Notes: generated from the sequence alone by a model not told the origin. A stretch of 64,000 nucleotides of DNA from Musa acuminata AAA Group (GCF_036884655.1 NC_088337.1:31536501-31600500), one strand, 5' to 3'. Numbered from the stretch's first letter, positions 45,309 through 59,035 are shown. Numbers and translations are program-made.

Positions 45309-45480
45309 GTTTTAAATCAAGTTAGAGTTGGGTTTTGATGGTTTGATTTTTTTTATTTTATTTTGAAAATCAAAATCAGAATCGATTGTTCGGTTTAATG
45401 GTTTTAAATCAAGTTAGAGTCGGGTTTTGATGGTTTGATTTTTTTTTTTTTGAAAATCAAAATCAGAATTGATTGTTCTA
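45309..45480. repeat. 92-bp tandem duplication
   Basis: Two copies beginning GTTTTAAATCAAGTTAGAGT (45309 and 45401) and ending in AATCAGAAT(C/T)GATTGTTC. They differ mainly in the length of the central T-run. Confidence 0.9.
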
Positions 45481-45738
45481 ATTTAGTTTCGAGTCGATAA
45501 AAAAAAATCTTATAAATAATGAATATGTTCCTTCCGATAATTTAGTGATATCTTGGAACATTAAAATAGACTATTTCGATTCGCATTCAGAAATAGAATC
45601 ACTTGTAATTGATTTAGTTTTAGTTCCATATGATTCTAAAATTGATATTATAAATCAATATACCTCGAAAAAATTTGTGTAATCGAAAGAAAAATGTTCG
45701 AACGAAGGATCGAATGCTCACTTGAGAGTTTATGTGAA

Positions 45739-45850
45739 CTTAGTCGCTCGTTTCACGAATGAATGATCGATTTTATGCTTAGTCGCTCATTTCACGAACG
45801 AATGATCGATTTTATGCTTAGTCACTCGTTTCACGAACGATCGATCGATT
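45739..45850. repeat. 39-bp unit repeated three times
   Basis: Units start at 45739, 45778 and 45817 with CTTAGTCGCTCGTTTCACGA. The third is slightly diverged and runs into ATCGATCGATTTATA. Confidence 0.9.
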
Positions 45851-48800
45851 TATATAAAAATAAAAATTTTCATAGACAAGAGTAGTCCCTACGGCTTAAA
45901 AATTAATATCGATAAGGATAGATAATTGATCTTGATTTTTAAAACAAGTTAATCAAGGAAAATATTTGTATAATGCTCCTCCAATTATCACTTGAGGATA
46001 TAAAGAAAATATTTTTTGAAGTATTATTTTGACATGACATTTATATGGCTCGATTGTCGATCGGATTACCACGAAATTCTATCGATAACCATAACATCAC
46101 GGCTAGCTAGACACCCTCTTTCATGATAATTTCGTTTCGTCTGACCTTACTTTACGTCGGCATCTCACCGATAAAGCTTTTGAGAAAACATTTTGTGTGA
46201 CTAGGACGGTCAATGATGGCCACTGTGTCATCACGGACGATGGTTGCAACACTGTATGCATACCATGCCGGCTGACGTCAACGTCATCTCCATTGACTGT
46301 GTCATCCATTCTTTAGACACCGAAATGAATGACGTCATCTCCTTCCACGTCATTCATTCATTCATTAGCTCTCAGAGCAGCAACCGTAGGCACACAGAAC
46401 AAGTAAATATTTCTTTTCAGAAATATTTAAAAACTTGATCTTTCATTATATCGAGACCAAAACTCTATACTTTAGATAAACTTGAGCAATAGAAGAGTCG
46501 TATCGAGTACATCGCGACTTAGGTTTTGTAAGTCGTTCGACTCGTAACGATTTTACGATGAAAGTTTTATCGAACCAGACAAACTATGTGATATCTGTTG
46601 TCAGGTTAGACTTATGATAATCATTATATTAAGTTTAATATAGTTAATCATGATTTGTCATAGTTAATTTGAGATGCAATGTCCAAATCTCTTAGGAATA
46701 TAAAATCAATTGCTCATTTGGATCCATTCATTTGTTGGATGGTCGTTTTAGTCTGACCATTCAACACATGGATTCTATGGTTTGACCCATGGAACGTGTC
46801 AGGATTGACTGTCATAGAGTATATGTATATATATATATATATATTTATGCACCCATTACTTATGTTTTGGGATTAATCTAAATCTAGGCTTCAAATCTCT
46901 TATACAACCTTCGATATATTCTAAAAGAAAATTTCTCATAATCTATCTAAGAAAAAACTAGAAGCATTAAAATGTTCTTCCTAAAAATTATAGAATATAG
47001 GAAGGATACTTGTAGAATCAAAATTCCCAATCTTGCCTTCATGATTATTTTCGTATTTGAATTCCTAAAACTACAAACAACCTTTGTTCGCCAAGTAATA
47101 TGGCATATACATTAATAAAGACTCCACGATACTTGGCAACACTAACACATCCGTCAGATTGGACTTCCATTATTACCTACCTATACACGATGTAATCGAA
47201 CATTCTACGAAGATGACTTTATACACTTGAGCCTTTTGTGCATATCCGTTGACGAGGACCGAAAGGGACGGTCAGCAGTCGTCACTGCAAATGTATAGTC
47301 AACCGTGTCTGAACGAAGAGAGGACATGTCCACAAGCCCCCTTCCTCTCCCTTTCCGAGCGAGAGAGAACCACAGGAGAAACTTACCCGCCAAGTAATAA
47401 TCAATGCTGCATCTCGTCATGTTGTTATATATCCTTGTCCTTCGGTTGGTGTTCTTGTGCGCAACCATCCAAAACGACAGATCTTTCGCATTTCTCTTTC
47501 TCTGACGTTGAACTCCTTTTTAGCATGCCGATTCTGAATCGTGTGACATAGGAAGGAGCACTGTACTCGTTGATGAAGACAATTAGTGATAACTTTGATT
47601 AGTATTATTTGGCTTGGCAATACTGTTTTCTTCGGTCGCTCGTCATCTTTGAACATTAACTATAGCTTACGAGTTTGACAGAACTCATTTGCGGAGGAAT
47701 TCATGATCTCGGAAGAATACTGCTTGCATGCAATCACGAACACGATGTGGGGGTATCAAAGCTTAAACTTTTGTCGTTCTCTAAATCACGTAGTTAGCTA
47801 TCATTAATATTTCCATCATTATATTTCGAAAAATTATATTAACATTCTTATAATTACAAAAGTAAAATATCTATATCCATTTATCTTAACGTCATCGATT
47901 TTATAAACAAAAATATAAAAATAATAAATAAATAATAATAATTTTAAAATTACAATTGATAGTAGGAGATGGTGAAACCGCTAAAGAGTATATGTGGTTA
48001 TTATGGATGAAGAGAACAATGATAAGAGGTAAGGGAATCTCTACATCTGCGTGGACTCTAATGTAGTTATCTCGTAACCCTTTCGTCGATTGACAATTGG
48101 TTAATGATGATATAGATATAAAGTGATGAAAGGGTCAGTCAATAATTGTGTCAAGATTGATACAAATGTAAGCGACTCTTATCTCTCACCACTGTTCTCG
48201 TTATCTACAATAACTATCCTGTGGCCCCTAGTGGTATAGTCGTCCGTCACTATCTTTGTCACCACTAATTGAAACGTTAAAATTATCTTTTTACCCTTTG
48301 TTTTCATATTTTTGTTAGTAAAATTGAAGTTGATAGGATAAACGGACCTAGATGTTTTACTTTTATCATTATAAGAATATCAATATAATTTTTTAAAGTG
48401 TAAAGACTATAATACTAAGAGCAATTAACTATACGAGGTCGTTTACCTAAGTTAGATGAATAGGTTAATAGTCGGATTTTAAATTTTAGATAGGATTTTG
48501 ATGAGTACTAAGAGTTAGGAATCTATACTATAAAAAGTATGTGATTTTATTTTATTTTAATGATGTTTTTATGTTTAGAAATATTTTGATTATTTTATTA
48601 ATATTTGACTCTCTTTTTTCCTCTGTCTAGAAGTATCTACTTCGGAAGAAGTGCACAGTAACTAATGGATTGAGGCATCCAACGCTCTCTTTATAACATT
48701 ATAAAAAGAGTCTCTTCAAATACAACATAAATATAAGCATGTTTTCTCTACTTATAATATTATTTTATATCGAATTAAAACTAATTTGAGTATTAAAGGA

Positions 48801-49165
48801 TTTCAAATATTAATAACAATTATCACATCTCGATGAAAAAAATAATATTACTAATTTTTAATTCTTAAATTATTGCAATAATCTATTAAATAAATCTTTT
48901 ATAGGTAGAGATAGTCAAAACATCAAATTTACTCGGTATCATCGACTACGAGAATAGGGTATTTTGGTCCACCCAATCGATGAGGACCATACGTAGTATA
49001 TTCACAACACTAAATATATATCTGTCTGTTTCCCCTTTTTTTTGTGAGATTAATAGTATGGTTATTTTCCTTTGTCCACAAAGACGTCGCGAAGTTCCTT
49101 TTAGTAAAGGAGATAAATAGAGGCCGGTGGATGTGGCCGACTTCAGTTCTCGATTTGTCTTTGCG

Positions 49166-49189
49166 TTGACCAAACGCTGCGCATTGACA
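49166..49189 (+). promoter_or_regulatory. Two W-box-type motifs upstream of the first WRKY gene
   Basis: TTGACC at 49166-49171 is a full W-box, and TTGACA at 49184-49189 keeps the TGAC core. They are about 400 bp before the start codon. WRKY genes are often controlled by WRKY proteins through such sites. Confidence 0.5.
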
Positions 49190-49290
49190 AAGACCTCACC
49201 CGACCTTTGCTTTCGTGTAATTCATTCCGGCGTGACACGCGTGAGTCTGACCGCGTCTTCGTTAGCCGCGTAATAACTCGTACGACCAAT

Positions 49291-49376
49291 CCACATAATA
49301 TGTGTAATGGGCACATATGCCATGCGTATAACGTATGTGCTAACCTGGCATCGTATAATCTACATATATTATGTGG
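49291..49376. repeat. Imperfect palindrome (hairpin) in the WRKY promoter
   Basis: Outer arms CCACATAATATGTGTA (49291-49306) and TACATATATTATGTGG (49361-49376) are inverted copies with one mismatch. Inner arms GCACATA (49311-49317) and TATGTGC (49334-49340) are perfect. The whole 86 bp can fold. It may be a small MITE or a cruciform-forming site. Confidence 0.7.
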
Positions 49377-49537
49377 CGTGGGTCCCGCGGCGGCTAGAAA
49401 TAGACATTGGCACCCACGTCGAAATGATAGAACGTCGCTGCCGGACACGTAACGGTGCTTGAACGTACGTACAGACCGTATACGTTCACATACGTTAGTT
49501 GATGTCTGGGTGGTTAGTGGACATCACTGGAAGGAGC

Positions 49538-49548
49538 TTATATATGCT
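49538..49548 (+). promoter_or_regulatory. TATA box of the first WRKY gene
   Basis: CTTATATATGC, 44 bp before the ATG at 49592. If it is the real TATA box, the leader would be only about 15 bp. Confidence 0.5.
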
Positions 49549-49591
49549 GAGCTACTACTGAAAGGGGGAGGAGAAGCTCATCAAATCACTG

Positions 49592-50734
49592 ATGGAGATG
49601 GAGATGCAGATGGAGATGGTTGCTCCACGCTACACGTCGCCGGGATGCAACCATGCGACGGTGATAGAGGAGATCAATCGTGCACACGAGCTGACGAGCC
49701 AACTGCAAGCTTTTCTGCTGCCGTTGCTTCCGAGCAGTAGCTGGTCGGAGCTGGCCATAGATCACTTGACGGAGATGATCAAGTGCTATAACTCGGCTCT
49801 TTCCAAGCTCCGGGCTGCTGGTGGATGCCGGTCAACGCCGTTGGATGCCTCCGGTCACTGCGCAGATGATCAGAAAAGGAAGAGCTTTGAGGGTAGCGAC
49901 TGGCCTGTTGTTCCCAAGAAAAGGTAAATCTGTTCATGCCGCAGCTGAGATCTTCTGTGAAGACTCCAGTATTATGATCTGATGTGTTTAACTTGGCATA
50001 GATCGAGTCTTAGCTTCCGCTTTTGCTTGCAGGAGGAATGAGAACTGTCGTCCGATAGTCACATCGGTCCTGTACGACGGGTACCAGTGGAGGAAGTACG
50101 GGCAGAAGGGTATCCATGGCGCCACACATCCAAAGTACGTAATCCCTCCCCTAAATCCATGCGTATTGTTCACCAGATCAAGTGGAATCTGAATCATATA
50201 CATATATAAACCTGAAATTTGGGGAATGAGAATTGAAATCTCACGTCGGTTCACGAAAAGGAGGAATGCGTTTTGAGATGCATCACCGATGCCATCGTCC
50301 TAAATATTCTCCTCTGCAGAAGCTACTTCCGGTGCACTTACAGGAAAGATCAAGGATGCCCAGCCACAAAGACGGTGCAACGGGATGAGAGCGATGCTGA
50401 TCCACCCAAGTATCGCGTGGTTTACCGCATGGCACACACCTGCAAGAATAACATGGACGCCAACTTCCCTTACGCGATGGAATCATCTTCCAATGACACA
50501 ACCTCGGTCGTCATCCAACACCAGCATTTTTGCCCTCCATCAGCTGCCACTCCCAACCCTAGCCAGAGTAGCTGCCTGTCCAATGGCGATCAAGAGCTGA
50601 TGCATCTCTTTTCCCCCGAGGAAGTTCCCGGCACAGGACTCGACATGAAGGGTGAGATACTGAGCTTACCATGGTCATGGGAATCCCTCGAACTGGATGC
50701 ATATTTGAAGACAATGATGGATAGCATGTATTGA
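49592..50734 (+). CDS. Group III WRKY transcription factor (first of two)
   Basis: Exons 49592-49923, 50033-50134 and 50320-50734 give 282 residues. The N-terminus has a Met/Glu run and a leucine-rich helix (VIEEINRAHELTSQLQAFLL). The WRKY domain has WRKYGQK at about 130-136 and a zinc finger C-X7-C (Cys about 150 and 158) ending in H-X-C (MAHTC), which defines group III. The domain intron falls after the HPK codon split, the conserved position in this group. The C-terminus is acidic and Ser-rich and ends with LKTMMDSMY. Group III proteins bind W-boxes and act mainly in salicylate, defence and senescence signalling. No break was seen. Confidence 0.94.
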
Positions 50735-50973
50735 TTGAATAGATAGATAGACAGCAGCTGATAAAAGTGAGTGAAAGTCCTCCACCGAACGAGTAATATC
50801 TTCAAGTCTGCTCATTGTAACCAGCGAACAATCGAATCATGCTGGGGTTTTTCTTTGATGATACGAATGATTAGTAGTTGAACGATTAATGTTTCTACTC
50901 TACGATGCTTTAGAGAACAGTATAATAGATATTCTGAAATGCTTTTATAGGAACCAAAAGAAGAGCTGCTTTA

Positions 50974-51007
<34 letters not shown>

Positions 51008-53839
51008 GTGTGGGTGTGTGTGAGAAGTCGGAAATCATGTAGTCAGAACGCAGGGTTTGAACCCAAAGAAGAAAAGGTGGTATGTGATGACGTCGGTTGG
51101 ACGGTCTCATTCTTTGTTAATCATTTATTATCAGAATCCGCGTGGGATTAGAGTCTTCTTCCTTCTTCAACATGCTTGGAGCAAGTCCTATGTCTAGCTA
51201 ATTAAAGAATTTATTATTATTACCTACATAGTATTGCTATAAGATCTTTTCTATGACTTAAACCTTAGTTCTAGAATCGATAGTTTCAATTCGACGATTT
51301 CGATAAAACCAAAATCATGATTTTGATTCGAATGGATAGTTTTTTTAATTAAAAATAATTTAAAATAAAAATTTATATTTTTACAAAACCTAAATTATCG
51401 ATTTCAGTTCTTAAAAATTAAGAAGTATAATTCAACCATCCAAGTTTAGTTTCGATTCAATTTGGAACCAATGAACCATCAAATTGGTTCAGTTTTAATT
51501 AGATTATAGTTTAAATCGATATATGGTCAAAACTATATCGGAATACCCAAATGATAAGTAAAATATGACGTGATATTGGAAAGGGGAAGAGAGACCCAAA
51601 ATTCTAAATAGTGGGTTTTATATTGATTTGTTTTCTCTCTCCTATTTTGTTCTTCATGTGTAAGAGAATAGAGCAAATGTGAATACGAAGAAGTCTTGGG
51701 GAAAAAGAGAGTTGCAGACCGCTTGTGAAGCAGAAGATTACGTTTTGGAGGTCTCTTTTTCGTTTCTTTTGGGTGCCTTTCCGTCCAAGTCACCGTCGGT
51801 GTAACTTCGTTCCCTTGTTGGATAAACTCACTACGAGATATATAGATTTATCGTCGTCTTCGTCTTCGTCAAAGCTGTTCCTCGGTCCATGCGGCCGACG
51901 AGGCTAAAGCTTGCTAAGCCTTTACGCATGTAGGCTTGACTTTTATTGACCATCATCGTCTTGGGAGGCATGACATGGGAGGCATGACAGCACCTAACTT
52001 TGTATACTACCAAGTTTATATCAAAACATGAACAGTCAATATAAAATGCTATCATGTTTGCATGGGAACCACTCACTCCTTTCACTAATTTAATCCAAAT
52101 TCAGTCTCAGGATTCTCACATAAATGCTGAAATATTATTTTCTAGATAAAATTCGAGAAGCACTATGAACAAAATATATATATTTTATTTTGTTTGAAGA
52201 ATTTTGGATATCAAGAAATAAGGAATAAACCTATGATCGACATGTGCTAAATGCAGTCGATTAAAGTTAAGTGATATGTACGGTTGAAAAAATACGATAA
52301 AGAAAAAGATGAAAATACTATGGAAACAAATAACAAACACAAGATCAAAAATACTATAGGAAATATATTTAGATTTGAAACGTGTATAAACACTTTCCTA
52401 AAAACGATATTTACATCCTCTTCTCAATAAGATTGCTCTGAGTTTGATATAAATAGTTTTAGTAGATGTGATAAGTCTTTAGAATATCTATTTTGAACAA
52501 ACAATAAAGAATCTTCAAAGAGGAATTAGAGAATGTCTAATTCAATCACAGAATATGAAAAAGATATCTTCATCGTTTACTCCCAAATATCTATTTATAG
52601 ATATTTTTTCTCAAAAGACAACCTTTAAAAAATAACTATTAAAATAACTTCAAAAGAAACCAACTTTTCAAATAAATATTTTGAAATTATTTTTTTTAAT
52701 TTGAATAATTTACAACATGTACATCTATCATAAATGTTTTTAGAAAATATTATGATATATATATATGAGAGAGATAGTAGAGAAGATGCTTCAAAACTTT
52801 AAAATTCTTATTTACCATCTCTCACAATCTCTATCTATAGGTCTCTTTTGACTTACTCTTAAATTAAAAAAAATTAATTATAAAATTAAATTAAATTTTT
52901 TAATTTTTTATAAATTAAACTTTAAAAATCTATTATAAAAAACTTCTAAGTTTAATGTAATCTTCCTCGATGTTATTGTTATGTAAATTATTTTCTAAAA
53001 TATCATAATTCTGAGAATAGTTATTCTTATTTTCGATCGATCTTATTGGTCCGATTCAATTATAAAATATTGATTTGTTTGGAATCAATTTGTTAGATTT
53101 CTTGAATCAATCTCTAAAGACAAAATCAATTTAATTAGTATAGAATATTCTCAAACTTTATAACTTCAAATAACGATGATTATTCTAACATTAGTGACAT
53201 CTTTTCTTTTGAATCTTTAATTGTTGGTTTTTATAAATGTTTCTTTTATATGCGAAGATAAAATCACTTTCATACCTCCAACGAAAATATAATCATTTGA
53301 CCCAATAAAATAGTATCCACATAAGGTTTTTGTATCATATATATTTTTTAATTTATTTTGCAGAAGGATATATATATATATATACATCTTTCTTAAATAT
53401 TTTATAAAATCAACAATGCTTCTCTTCTTCTGTCTAAGCTTCAAAGATTCATAAAATAATATTTTTATCTAGTTTATTGAAAGATAAGCTTCACTGCTTT
53501 TTTTTTATCTTCCTCTTTCTTAAAAAATATTTTTTTATATTAAATCTCTATTTATCTTTAAAATCATCCAAAATAAATATTTTTAAGACCTTTGATATGA
53601 GAAAAGTTTTCATCATTATTTTTCATCTCCAATAATCTTTTCCATCAAATATGGGTAATAACGAGATCTAAAATAAAATATAAAAATCATCATTTATGTC
53701 TTCAATCTTTTCTTTTAAAGATGATCAAACTTTTACTTTGCAAGCTTTCTTTATTTACTAATCGATGTTGTGATAACTTCTTATGTTCATCATTTGTCTC
53801 CTACTCCTCTTGCTCCTCATCAATTTTGTAATTAATTCT

Positions 53840-53873
<34 letters not shown>

Positions 53874-54568
53874 GTATCTTCTTCCTCCTCATATTTTCTT
53901 TCTCTATAATTTCTCTCTCTAACATCACTAGTTATCTTTCTAAATAGCTCTAATTCTCTATATATAGTGTTATTTCTCTCATTAAATAATACCTAAGATA
54001 AGTATTTATAGTGTTATTTTTCTCGTTATGTAGTGTTATTTTTCACGTTAAATAATAACTAAGACTCTCGAATGAGATAAGTATTTACGGCATCTATTTT
54101 TCTTTCGACAACCTCTTTGCTCTTACGCACTCTCTCTCGATCCTCCACGAGCCCTTTATTTATAGGGGGATAAACTCAAAACATTGACTTTAATTTCGAT
54201 AGTGACTTCTATCTTCGCTAAGACTCCTAAACCAAAAAAATCATATCTAATTAAAAATTTTAATTTAATATTCTAACAATGGGATTAAGATAAATTTATT
54301 TATTTTTAATATCCTGCCTTGGTTATATAAAACTAGACTTGTAAGTGTCAACAGTAGCTAGTCATATAAGCATGTTTATTTTCTTCTTAAAAAAGACTTA
54401 ATCTCTAGAAAAAAAATAAAAATTAAAATATATCAAAAAGATAAAATATCAAAGCTTTGGATAAGTTGTAACATAATTTTTTATTGAATTGATAGTCCTT
54501 AATCCATCTAGAATTAATTACCATGATTTCATAATAGAGCACAGAATATGTATGCACATGAGGGCATC

Positions 54569-54612
<44 letters not shown>

Positions 54613-55004
54613 CGACCAACCCTAATGGCGGGCATGTTTTAGCTTCCTTGGAAGGCTTAACTCTGAATCCGTTGCCCATCGGCATCCTCGATGGCATCTA
54701 CGAAACAGAGGAAGGGGAATCAAAGTTTCTTTAGTGAGAGAATCTCATCCACTTGTGCTAGAAATGAATGCAGAATTCCCACCTCCTGGAGGACTCCTCT
54801 TGACGGCATCGGCGTACGTGAGTGAGCTCGGTGACGGTCGCTCTGTCGGGCTTTATTGTCCACGTTCCTTAACTCTGCTCATCTCATGCATCGCCACCGC
54901 CTTTAAGTCCCTTCCTCGTAACCCAGTACGTGCACCCTTTGTTGGAACGCAAGCAAGACGAAGATACAAGGCTCGCTTGTCGAAAGGAGGATAAGGAGCA
55001 AGAG
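50735..55004. other. Intergenic region between the two WRKY genes
   Basis: 4.3 kb, strongly AT-rich from 51200 to 54600. TA/CT microsatellites lie at 50981-51006, 53369-53382, 53842-53870 and 54577-54610. No gene was recognised. The last 250 bp are GC-richer and contain TTGACG near 54799; they are probably promoter and leader of the second WRKY gene. Confidence 0.5.
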
Positions 55005-56196
55005 ATGGATCTCAAGACTCTGTCGCTCAAAGATCTCATCGAGGGTCAAGAGTCGGCCACCCAACTCCACACCATTTTGCAGGACATACTGCCGCTGCTG
55101 AAGAGCGGCTCTGCTTCCACTGCTGCAACTCTTATGACTAGGATTTTGAGCTCATTTTCTCGACCAATTTCTTTACTAGAAGTTCACGGGATGCTAGAAG
55201 GTCTGCCAAATACTCGTGTTTCTGATGAACGGAGACTGGATGCATCCAGCGATAAGAGAAAGCTCCACCAGCCCGGAAAAGGTGGTTACAGACGCAGGTA
55301 ATCAAATTCTCTCCCTGCTTGTAGTTTTTCCATCATAATAATCCTAGCATCATGCTGAAGAAATGGCTACAGACGCGGGTAATCTAATTCTCTCCCTGCT
55401 TGTAGTTTTGTAGAAGCTAATTCATCAAACTGCTTTTTTTTCTTCGAGAGAAAAAAATAAGAGTGGAGTTTTGATCATACGGTGTCTGTCTTTTCTGTTG
55501 ACTCTGATGATGTTTCCTTCTGCCATGCAGAGCTCATCCATGTACGAACACGAGAGTTGTATCAGAGACGATGGATGATGGTCATGTTTGGCGAAAATAC
55601 GGGCAAAAGAACATCTGCACTTCAAAATTTCCAAGGTCTCTGTCTTTTTCTTTTGGTTGATTATCTCATAATTTATATTCGTAATGCTTGGAATATATTG
55701 AATATATTCCTTGAAATGGCTTGCATCTGTCGCATTGGATTATGTTGAAGCTGGTCTTCTCAGGAGCTACTACAGATGTGGCCACAAATATGACCGAGGT
55801 TGCCAGGCCACAAGACAAGTACAGAGATCGGAGGAGGACCCGTCTATGTTCGTGATCACTTACATGGGACAGCACGCGTGTGTGGGCGGAAGCACATCAC
55901 CCAGTCCGCCCTCACCCTGCGTCATCAGCTTTGGATCGAATGCTGTACAAGAGAAGTCCTTCCCCTCCCCCATCCCTTCACGCGACGAGGAGGTGCCAAA
56001 TGACTCGACTCCATGGACTTCTCCCACGGAACTAATATTTCCAGACTTCCCGATTTACTTCGATTCTGTTTCCACGGCGGCCACGTCCGGTTGCCACGCT
56101 TCTGCTGATAGCTTAAACTTGGAGTTCAATCCTGAGGCATTAGAGTTTGGTGGTGTGTTCTGCTTTGGACAGGGTGAGCCACTGCATCAGATATAG
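55005..56196 (+). CDS. Group III WRKY transcription factor (second of two)
   Basis: Exons 55005-55297, 55531-55635 and 55764-56196 give 276 residues. The N-terminus MDLKTLSLKDLIEGQESATQ is typical of group III. WRKYGQK is at about 118-124, with the zinc finger C-X7-C (Cys about 138 and 146) and the H-X-C end in MGQHAC. The intron inside the domain is at the same codon position as in the first WRKY gene. The C-terminal half is Pro/Ser-rich and acidic. An upstream in-frame ATG at 54930 would add 25 mostly charged residues; I prefer 55005 by family comparison. The two genes share gene structure and strand and may be an old tandem pair, but their sequences outside the domain differ strongly. Confidence 0.93.
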
Positions 56197-56565
56197 CTTC
56201 TGATCGTAAGGTTTAGTGGCATGAAGACGACAGGGCTACTCGTAATCTGTAGCGTACGATGTCTTACTACTCGTAATCGTTCTACCCTTGAATCTGAAGA
56301 ATAAAACCGCTCTTTGTATTTGTTTCTCCCCTGTGGAGCACATCCTGTTAACATGGAGCTCTGTTGTGTGGGGAACAATACATCAAAGATGTTATATTAT
56401 GGAATGGATGGTGAATAACATTCTTGCGGCCTCCCATTCGATGGCTCTCCGGCATCCCACTGACGTTGTTTAGTATATGTCCTCGTTCCTTCGGGAAAGA
56501 AGAAGATTTGGTCTCCCATCTTTCGTGGGGTTGTCTTCCACTGTCTTCCTATCGCGAGAACAGAG

Positions 56566-57790
56566 TATCTTCATCAATATTCAAAAGATGTCGAGTAACA
56601 CGGTTGTTCATTAATATTTTAACCATGATATTCTAAAAGGGAGAAGAGAAGAACTTGAAAATGAAAAGAGAATTCAGAGATAAATAAATTAAAATATATC
56701 AAAAAGTCGACCTTTTTTTTTTGTATGCCTCTGAAGAGAATATATTTTTTGTTTATATAACTTCCAAGTTTTTTGGACTCGTGAATCTTCAATCATTAGC
56801 TCTTATACCATTTTATCGGTAAGTGAGAGACCTCCTTGAAAACTAAATTATTCAAAGAGTACTTACAAGATCATTAAATTATAGTATAATCTTTTTGTTT
56901 ATTCTATCATATAAATTATAAAGATTTTATATATTTCTCTCATCATTTTTAGAAACCCTACGGAGACATTAAGAAGCACCCAATGTTAGATCATCTAGTC
57001 TTATCTAATTGATAAGATATATTATAGATTTGATTAGATTTTGATAAAATATATTAAGAAAAAAAATTAATTATAGTATAATTGCTTAAGAGATCACATT
57101 GTTTGCGAGAACCCCCATGATTACATATCTTATATCCTCTGCTCTCACATATATATAGACATGTCCTCTTAGGGATTACGACACGACGTGTGATGTGATA
57201 TATACATGAGACGTGGATACGTGATAGTCATCGAGACATTACGATTCCTCTCTCATCCTCTCTTCTCTCTAATTCTTCGATTTAAGTAATCTTATGAAAG
57301 AATAGAAAGAGGGAAGAAGTAGAGTCTAGTGATCAAAAAACGATTACCTTACATATCAAATAAAGTTTTTTTTTCATATGACATCAAAAATTTGATTCGT
57401 TGTTATTTGATTTCAATCTTTTTTTCATGTATCATATAATATATTATGATTTTACGTACACCCAAAGTATTCCCCATATATTACGTTCTCTTTAAAATAG
57501 AGATATACATATGATACTTATAAAACAATGGAATCTTAATTTTCTAGATTTCTCATTCTTTTCACGATATTAATTCATATGTGATATCGGTTTATTACTT
57601 GGCTACCTGTGAGAGGGTGGCATTAGAAGAGAGTTTAGAAGCTGAAACAAACGCTTATTTATGTGCATGTACATAAGGAAACCCAAATAACATATTGGGT
57701 GGTAACGAGTAGAAGTTCTGCTACCTACCACGCTGGGCAGTGTCGAATTCTTGGGTTAGGCAGCAGCAGCGTTCGTATGCAATGATTGGA
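56566..57790 (+). repeat. Segmental duplicate, left copy (with fossil CHIL promoter)
   Basis: It starts AGTATCTTCATCAATATTCA and aligns in order with 60580-61845, with indels. Near its end (57580-57790) it matches the sequence about 300-500 bp upstream of the CHIL start, including TGATATCGGTTTATT, TTATGTGCATGTACAT, GGGTGGT and CTACCTACCACGC. No CHIL coding sequence follows. Confidence 0.75.
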
Positions 57791-58251
57791 TTCACCGTGT
57801 CGAATCCTTATCGATTATTATTTGCTCTCTCTCTCTCTGTCTCTCTCTATGTGCTTCGGGATATGAGCTTTTCTATCTCAAGGCATAATATCTGACATTT
57901 CAACCATTGTTTTGTGTGTGAAAAAATAATTAGTTGATTCTTCGGTTGCATTTTCGTCAAGGCAGATGCTTTTGGTTTGGTCAATCCAGTCGGATACATT
58001 GGATAATTAAATTACGTGTAAATAAGATGCTTTGAGATATATCGAATATTTAAAATAGTTTTATATCTTTCATGGGCGCACTGGGCCTCCTCAATTGTCT
58101 CAAATTTTTTATTTATTTCGTGTGAATGCAAAAAATATATTTTAATGTGCATTAAATATTCTGGATGCTTTTATGCGTTGAGAATGCATCATGAATTTTT
58201 TTTTTTTCTAGAGTAATATATAAAAAATGATTTAATATAAATATTTTTTCA

Positions 58252-58297
<46 letters not shown>

Positions 58298-58398
58298 TGC
58301 ATTAAATACTCTAAATGCTTTTTGTATTGGAGGATACATCATTGATGCTTTTTTTTTTTCTTTAAGATAAACGTGGTGTATGTGATATGATGCTTTTT

Positions 58399-59035
58399 TT
58401 TCTTTAAGATAAACATCGTGTATGTGTGCATGTACTTGTGGGCACATGGAGATAAATAATCATATTTAGTTCTTTCTCTAATTAATTTAGGATAAAATAT
58501 TTTAGATATTTTATGTGTAGTGGGAGACACATCATACATAGATGCTTATTTTCTTTAAAATAAACGTCGTATATGGGCGCATGTGCTGCTTAATTTCTTT
58601 AAGATAAACATCGTATATGTGCGCATGTGCTTATGGGCACATGCGTGCAGATAGACAATCATATTTAGTTCTTTCTTTAATTAATTTAGGATAAATTATT
58701 CTAGATATTTTTTTATGTATTAAAGGACACATCATATATAGATGCTTTTTTTCTTTAAGACAAACATCGTGTATATGTGTACGTGCTTGTGGGCACATGC
58801 ATGAAGATAGACAATCATATTTAGTTCATTCTCTAATTAATTTAAGATAAAATATTCTAGATGTTTTAATGTATTAGGGGATACATCTTACATAGATTCT
58901 TTTTTTCTTTAAGATAAACATCGTGTATGTGCCCATGTGCTTGTGGGCACATGCGTGGAGATAAACAATCATATTTAGTTCTTTCTCTAATTAATTTAGG
59001 ACTAAATATTTTAGATGTTTTTGTGTATTATAAAA
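58399..59035. repeat. Tandem array of about 155-bp units
   Basis: The marker TCTTTAAGATAAACATCGT recurs at about 58401, 58596, 58752 and 58906, with a partial copy near 58550. Several units contain the inverted pair CGCATGTGC / GCACATGCG (for example 58622-58630 and 58637-58645), which can form a short hairpin. Confidence 0.85.

Larger units (their letters stand above)
44882..49591. other. Long intergenic region upstream of the first WRKY gene
   Basis: 4.7 kb, mostly AT-rich, with no convincing gene. Local repeats: a 92-bp tandem duplication (45309-45480), three 39-bp units (45739-45850) and a TA run near 46823-46844. A 100-codon frame at 47249-47551 has no recognisable features. The last 450 bp hold W-box-like motifs, a palindromic block and a TATA box assigned to the WRKY gene. 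Confidence 0.5.

Noticed and set aside
47249..47551. A 100-codon frame in the long intergenic region
   Set aside because: No domain, no splice context and low-complexity neighbours. It is likely chance.
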